Positions 60,374 through 64,000 of a stretch of 64,000 bases of DNA are shown here, one piece after another. Under the pieces are notes generated by a model that searched no databases, was not told the DNA's origin, and was given only the letters and a program-made list of their open reading frames with translations. Source of the stretch: Bifidobacteriaceae bacterium UBA2724 (GTDB lineage Bacteria > Actinomycetota > Actinomycetes > Actinomycetales > Bifidobacteriaceae); NCBI GenBank assembly GCA_002353815.1, contig DEKK01000006.1, positions 62,001 through 126,000 on the forward strand, read 5' to 3'. The position numbers were made by a program, and so were the translations under genes. Every line of letters begins with the position of its first letter. Positions within the stretch are counted from its first letter, which is position 1.

Positions 60374-61204
60374 ATGGCTATCCGCGTTTACAAGCCGACA
60401 AGCGCAGGACGTCGCAACGCTTCCGTTTCGGACTTCTCCGAAATCACGCGTTCCACCCCTGAGAAGTCGCTCGTTCGCAAACTTCACAAGACTGGCGGCC
60501 GCAACTCGTACGGTCGCGTCACCTCCCGCCATCGTGGCGGCGGTCACAAGCGCCAGTACCGCGTGATCGATTTCAAGCGTTGGGACAAGGACGGCGTGCC
60601 CGCCAAGGTCGCCGAGATCGAATACGATCCGAACCGTTCCGCCCGCATCGCCCTCCTGCACTTCGCAGATGGCGAGAAGCGCTACATCATTGCTCCGGAA
60701 GGCATCAAGCAGGGCGACGTCATCGAGACCGGCGCCAACGCCGACATCAAGCCTGGCAACAACCTGCCGCTGCGCAATATCCCGACCGGTACCATCGTGC
60801 ATGCCATCGAGCTCCGCCCCCTGGGCGGCGCGAAGATCGCCCGCTCCGCCGGTGCCGCCGTTCAGCTCGTCGCCAAGGATGGCGCCTACGCCCAGCTGCG
60901 TATGCCATCCGGCGAAATCCGCAACGTCGACGCCCGCTGCCGCGCTACCGTCGGTGAGGTCGGCAACTCCGATCACGCCAACATCGAGCTCGGCAAGGCA
61001 GGCCGCGCCCGCTGGATGGGCAAGCGCCCGATTACGCGTGGTGAGTCCATGAACGCCGTCGACCATCCGCATGGCGGTCGTACCCGCGGTGGCAAGCCGC
61101 CGGTTTCGCCGTGGGGCAAGGGCGAGGTTCGTACTCGTCACCCGAAGAAGGCTTCGAACAAGATGATTGTCCGTCGCCGTCCGAATGGTAAGAACCGCAA
61201 GTAA
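60374..61204 (+). CDS. rplB: 50S ribosomal protein L2
   Basis: ATG 60374 gives 276 residues. Clear L2 motifs: GRNSYGRVTSRHRGGGHKRQ, VHAIELRPLGGAKIARSAG, and the C-terminal VDHPHGGRTRGGKPPVSPWG with the His near the peptidyl transferase centre. It joins both ribosomal subunits and is nearly invariant in bacteria. Confidence 0.99.
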   Translation: MAIRVYKPTSAGRRNASVSDFSEITRSTPEKSLVRKLHKTGGRNSYGRVTSRHRGGGHKRQYRVIDFKRWDKDGVPAKVAEIEYDPNRSARIALLHFADGEKRYIIAPEGIKQGDVIETGANADIKPGNNLPLRNIPTGTIVHAIELRPLGGAKIARSAGAAVQLVAKDGAYAQLRMPSGEIRNVDARCRATVGEVGNSDHANIELGKAGRARWMGKRPITRGESMNAVDHPHGGRTRGGKPPVSPWGKGEVRTRHPKKASNKMIVRRRPNGKNRK

Positions 61205-61219
61205 GGGAGTGTCAGATAG

Positions 61220-61498
61220 ATGACTCGTAGCATCAAGAAGGGCCCCTTCGTCGACGCCCACTTGCAGAAGAAGGTCGACGAGCAGAACGAGAAGGGTACG
61301 CACAACGTCATCAAGACGTGGTCCCGTCGTTCGATGATCACACCTGATTTCATCGGACACACCTTCGCTGTTCATGATGGTCGCAAGCACGTTCCGGTGT
61401 TCGTGACCGAAGCAATGGTTGGTCACAAGCTCGGTGAGTTCGCTCCGACGCGTACTTTCCGCGGGCATGTGAAGGACGACAAGAAGGCACGCCGCTAA
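61220..61498 (+). CDS. rpsS: 30S ribosomal protein S19
   Basis: ATG 61220, 15 bases after rplB, gives 92 residues. S19 features: TRSIKKGPFVDAHLQKKVDE, IKTWSRRSMITPDFIGHTFA and GHKLGEFAPTRTFRGH. It sits in the 30S head near the A site. Confidence 0.98.
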   Translation: MTRSIKKGPFVDAHLQKKVDEQNEKGTHNVIKTWSRRSMITPDFIGHTFAVHDGRKHVPVFVTEAMVGHKLGEFAPTRTFRGHVKDDKKARR

Positions 61499-61520
61499 AG
61501 GCGAGGAAGAGTAGAGACAC

Positions 61521-61880
61521 ATGGAAGCTAAAGCAGTAGCACGTCACGTCCGTGTGACGCCGCGCAAGGCTCGCCGCATGGTCAACCTCATCCGAGGCAA
61601 GAAGGCGACCGAAGCCGTCACCATTCTGAAGTTCGCCCCGCAGGACGCATCCGTCGCAGTGCTCAAGGTTCTTGAGTCCGCGATGGCCAACGCCCGCCAG
61701 CAGGCCGAGCGCCAGAATGCCCAGTTCCGTGAGGAGGACCTCATCGTCAAGACCACGTATGTGGACGAAGGCGTCACCCTCAAGCGTTTCCGCGCACGTG
61801 CGCAGGGACGTGCAGCCCGTATCAACAAGCGCACCAGCCACATCACCGTGGTCGTCGCCGATAAGGAAGGAGCCCGGTAA
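61521..61880 (+). CDS. rplV: 50S ribosomal protein L22
   Basis: ATG 61521 gives 119 residues with L22 signatures VRVTPRKARRMVNLIRGKKA and the tunnel-lining beta hairpin ending GRAARINKRTSHITVVV. Its stop codon abuts the ATG of rpsC. Confidence 0.98.
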   Translation: MEAKAVARHVRVTPRKARRMVNLIRGKKATEAVTILKFAPQDASVAVLKVLESAMANARQQAERQNAQFREEDLIVKTTYVDEGVTLKRFRARAQGRAARINKRTSHITVVVADKEGAR

Positions 61881-62702
61881 ATGGGACAGAAGATTAACCC
61901 GTTCGGCTACCGCCTCGGCGTCACCGAAACCCACCGCAGCAAGTGGTTCTCCGATTCCAACAAGCCCGGAAAGCGTTACAGCGATTACGTGCTCGAGGAT
62001 GACAAGATCCGCAAGGCAATGAACAAGGACCTCGAGCGCGCCGGTGTGTCCCGCATCGTCATCGAGCGTCGTTCTGACCGCGTCCAGGTCGACATCCACA
62101 CCGCCCGTCCGGGCGTTGTCATCGGCCGCCACGGCGCAGAGGCTGAGCGCGTGCGCGAAAAGCTCGAGAAGATGACCGGCAAGCAGGTGCAGCTCAACAT
62201 CTATGAGGTGAAGAACGCTGCCCTCGACGCACAGCTTGTCGCTCAGTCCATCGCTGAGCAGCTGACGAACCGTGTCACCTTCCGCCGTGCCATGCGCAAG
62301 GCTCAGCAGGATGCCATGCGTGCAGGTGCCAAGGGTATCCGTATCAAGCTCTCCGGTCGTCTCGGCGGTGCTGAGATGAGCCGTTCGGAGTTCTATCGTG
62401 AGGGCCGCGTTCCGCTTCAGACGCTGCGCGCACTCATTGACTATGGCTTCTTTGAGGCCCGCACCACCTACGGCCGCATCGGCGTTAAGGTGTGGATCTA
62501 CAAGGGCGACATGACCGAGAAGGAGTTCGAGGAGCAGCAGGCTCAGCAGAACAACCGCGGTCGTCGAGGCGCTGGCGATCGTCGTCCGCGCGGCAACCGT
62601 CGTCCTTCCAAGGAAACCGCAGAGGCCAAGCCGCAGGAAGCCCCGAAGGCTCCTGCAGCTGCTGCGGAGGCTCCCGCAGCCGCAACGGAAGCAAAGGAGT
62701 GA
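61881..62702 (+). CDS. rpsC: 30S ribosomal protein S3
   Basis: ATG 61881 directly follows the rplV stop and gives 273 residues. The KH domain has RPGVVIGRHGAEAERVREKL, and the C-terminal domain has IRIKLSGRLGGAEMSRSEF. The last 50 residues are an Ala/Lys/Glu-rich tail (ETAEAKPQEAPKAPAAAAE), longer than in E. coli but common in Actinobacteria. S3 forms part of the mRNA entry channel. Confidence 0.98.
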   Translation: MGQKINPFGYRLGVTETHRSKWFSDSNKPGKRYSDYVLEDDKIRKAMNKDLERAGVSRIVIERRSDRVQVDIHTARPGVVIGRHGAEAERVREKLEKMTGKQVQLNIYEVKNAALDAQLVAQSIAEQLTNRVTFRRAMRKAQQDAMRAGAKGIRIKLSGRLGGAEMSRSEFYREGRVPLQTLRALIDYGFFEARTTYGRIGVKVWIYKGDMTEKEFEEQQAQQNNRGRRGAGDRRPRGNRRPSKETAEAKPQEAPKAPAAAAEAPAAATEAKE

Positions 62703-62706
62703 TCTG

Positions 62707-63126
62707 ATGCTGATTCCTAAGAGGGTCAAGTATCGTAAGCAGCAGCGTCCTGTTCGCTCGGGCATGTCCAAGGGTGGCAACGAGATCGCTTTCGGTGATT
62801 TCGGCATCCAGGCTCTCGCCCCGGCGTATGTCACCAATCGTCAGATTGAGGCGGCCCGTATCGCCATGACGCGTTACATCAAGCGTGGTGGCCGTGTGTG
62901 GATCACGATCTTCCCTGATCGCCCGCTCACCAAGCACGCTCTCGGTTCCCGAATGGGTTCCGGTAAGGGCGCTCCGGAATTCTGGATCGCCAACGTGCGT
63001 CCTGGCCGCGTGATGTTCGAGATCGGTGGCGTTTCCGAGGACGTCGCTCGTGAGGCACTTCGCCGTGCAATCGACAAGATGCCGATGAAGTGCAGGATTA
63101 TTGCTCGTGAAGGCGGTGAAAACTGA
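62707..63126 (+). CDS. rplP: 50S ribosomal protein L16
   Basis: ATG 62707, 4 bases after rpsC, gives 139 residues. L16 features: LIPKRVKYRKQQRPVRSGMS, FGDFGIQALAPAYVTNRQIE and GSGKGAPEFWIANVRPGRVM. It organises the A-site tRNA region of the 50S subunit. Confidence 0.99.
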   Translation: MLIPKRVKYRKQQRPVRSGMSKGGNEIAFGDFGIQALAPAYVTNRQIEAARIAMTRYIKRGGRVWITIFPDRPLTKHALGSRMGSGKGAPEFWIANVRPGRVMFEIGGVSEDVAREALRRAIDKMPMKCRIIAREGGEN

Positions 63127-63386
63127 TGATCGGAACTGCTGAGTACAGCATCGACAATCTCAACGAAAAGACCAACGCTGAAATCGAAGACGCACTGAAG
63201 AAGTCCAAGGAGGAGCTTTTCAACCTCCGCTTCCAGCACGCCACCGGTCAGCTCCAGAACACCGCCCGTCTCAAGGCGGTCAAGCGTGACATCGCACGCA
63301 TGTACACCGTGCTGCGCGAGCGTGAGCTCGGCATCAGCCAGGCACCTGCCGGCGAGTCCGACGACAAGAAGGCTGAGGAGAAGTAA
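63126..63386 (+). CDS. rpmC: 50S ribosomal protein L29
   Basis: ATG 63126 overlaps the rplP stop (TGATG) and gives 86 residues. L29 core: LKKSKEELFNLRFQHATGQL and NTARLKAVKRDIARMYTVLR, two long helices. A short acidic/Lys tail follows. It neighbours L23 at the tunnel exit. Confidence 0.97.
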   Translation: MIGTAEYSIDNLNEKTNAEIEDALKKSKEELFNLRFQHATGQLQNTARLKAVKRDIARMYTVLRERELGISQAPAGESDDKKAEEK

Positions 63387-63661
63387 TGGCTGAAGCTACT
63401 GAAACTCAGGAGCGGAATTTCCGCAAGACACGCCGCGGTTATGTGGTGTCCGACGCAGCCGACAAGACCATCACGGTCGAGCTCGAGCTGCGCACCACGC
63501 ATCCGCTGTATGGCAAGGTCGTGCGTTCCACTCGTAAGGTCAAGGCCCATGATGAGAACAACGAGGCACATGTCGGTGACCTTGTTACAATTATGGAGAC
63601 TCGTCCTTTGAGCAAGACGAAGCGCTGGCGTCTGACAGCGATCGTCGAGCGCGCAAAGTAA
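63386..63661 (+). CDS. rpsQ: 30S ribosomal protein S17
   Basis: ATG 63386 overlaps the rpmC stop by one base and gives 91 residues. S17 markers: RKTRRGYVVSDAADKTITVE, HPLYGKVVRSTRKVKAHDEN and GDLVTIMETRPLSKTKRWRL. An OB-fold protein binding 16S rRNA helix 11. Confidence 0.98.
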   Translation: MAEATETQERNFRKTRRGYVVSDAADKTITVELELRTTHPLYGKVVRSTRKVKAHDENNEAHVGDLVTIMETRPLSKTKRWRLTAIVERAK

Positions 63662-63679
63662 TAAGTTCGGCAAGGCTCG

Positions 63680-63752
63680 CCGTACACCACGGAATGGGCC
63701 GCAACACCTTTGGCGAGAACCAGGGGATATTGCGGCCCTATTGGGTGTACGG
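63680..63752 (+). ncRNA. Nested hairpin RNA element between rpsQ and rplN
   Basis: CCGTACACC (63680-63688) pairs perfectly with GGTGTACGG (63744-63752). Inside it GGGCCGCAA (63696-63704) pairs perfectly with TTGCGGCCC (63730-63738). The 25-base apical part includes TGG and CCA that can pair around GCGAGAA. The element ends about 28 bases before rplN. The other 3' genes of this operon are spaced by a few bases or overlap, so a 118-base structured gap is notable. It may be a protein-binding regulatory RNA. Confidence 0.6.
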
Positions 63753-63779
63753 AGAGAACCAGCTCGGCTAAGGAGAAAT

Positions 63780-64000
63780 ATGATTCAGCAAGAATCAAGG
63801 CTTAAAGTCGCCGACAACACGGGTGCCAAGGAAATCCTGGCCATCCGCGTGCTCGGTGGTTCTAAGCGTCGCTACGCCGGCATCGGCGACATCATCGTCG
63901 CCTCCGTCAAGGATGCAATCCCTGGCGGGTCGGTGAAGAAGGGTGACGTGGTCAAGGCCGTCGTCGTCCGTACTGTCAAGGAGAGCCGCCGCAAGGACGG
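63780..64000 (+). CDS. rplN: 50S ribosomal protein L14, N-terminal part (cut by window edge)
   Basis: ATG 63780 after AAGGAG opens a frame to the window end (73 codons). MIQQESRLKVADNTGAKEIL, IRVLGGSKRRYAGIGDIIV and VVVRTVKESRRKDG are the L14 hallmark. It lies at the subunit interface and is the first gene of the classical spc operon. Confidence 0.98.
   Translation, partial: MIQQESRLKVADNTGAKEILAIRVLGGSKRRYAGIGDIIVASVKDAIPGGSVKKGDVVKAVVVRTVKESRRKD

Overview
This is a GC-rich chromosomal window of an actinobacterium, almost certainly a Bifidobacterium. Pointers are the set of actinobacterial housekeeping genes, a 732-residue 4-alpha-glucanotransferase, a bifunctional AdhE, an IspD, a PNPase with a long Arg/Gly/Asp-rich tail, and many GTG starts. 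I do not assign a species. Most of the window is core genome on the + strand.

Bases 1-5700 look accessory. They hold the N-terminal 413 codons of an MmeI-like type II restriction-modification protein that runs off the left edge, a surface beta-propeller-like gene broken by three +1 shifts in G or C runs, a serine-recombinase C-terminal remnant, an exported protein and a zinc-ribbon membrane protein. A tRNA-Gly sits at the right border, as expected of an integration hotspot.

Bases 6000-11060 carry a membrane protein, mscL, rpsO and pnp. Bases 11100-19000 carry cell-envelope genes (a DUF2142 protein, a pilin-like protein, a family 2 glycosyltransferase whose 5' end is duplicated about 1.1 kb upstream) and metabolic genes (aldo/keto reductase, YfiH-type oxidase, ispD, a Pcp homologue lacking its catalytic His). 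Bases 19100-27450 carry a DivIVA-like coiled-coil protein, pepC, two DAHP synthase paralogues flanking a frameshifted LAKTG surface protein, and an MTA/SAH nucleosidase.

Bases 27500-28810 are the L10 leader-rplJ-rplL unit. Bases 29095-34887 hold the most intriguing unit: an FHA-domain protein, a 1239-codon protein with the architecture of a large SF1 helicase but with Walker A, Walker B and motif III all degenerate, and a small 82-residue protein, tightly coupled as an apparent operon.

Bases 34900-47720 hold a SAF-domain protein, an FmdB zinc ribbon, 5-FTHF cyclo-ligase, a GNAT acetyltransferase, a large unknown membrane protein, groES under a CIRCE promoter, tRNA-Tyr/Thr/Met, rpmG, murB, a 7Fe ferredoxin gene preceded by 13-bp tandem repeats, dapC, tRNA-Ser, dinB and an Mbeg1-like hydrolase. 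Bases 48100-53310 hold a D-2-hydroxyacid dehydrogenase, a YigZ/IMPACT protein, a repeat protein and malQ. The right end has rplM-rpsI, adhE with a Rex/CRP-type palindrome, and the S10 operon rpsJ-rplC-rplD-rplW-rplB-rpsS-rplV-rpsC-rplP-rpmC-rpsQ-rplN (last gene cut by the window). A nested hairpin lies between rpsQ and rplN.

A recurrent theme is genes that begin 6-8 bases after a -10-like hexamer without a Shine-Dalgarno sequence, which suggests leaderless transcripts.
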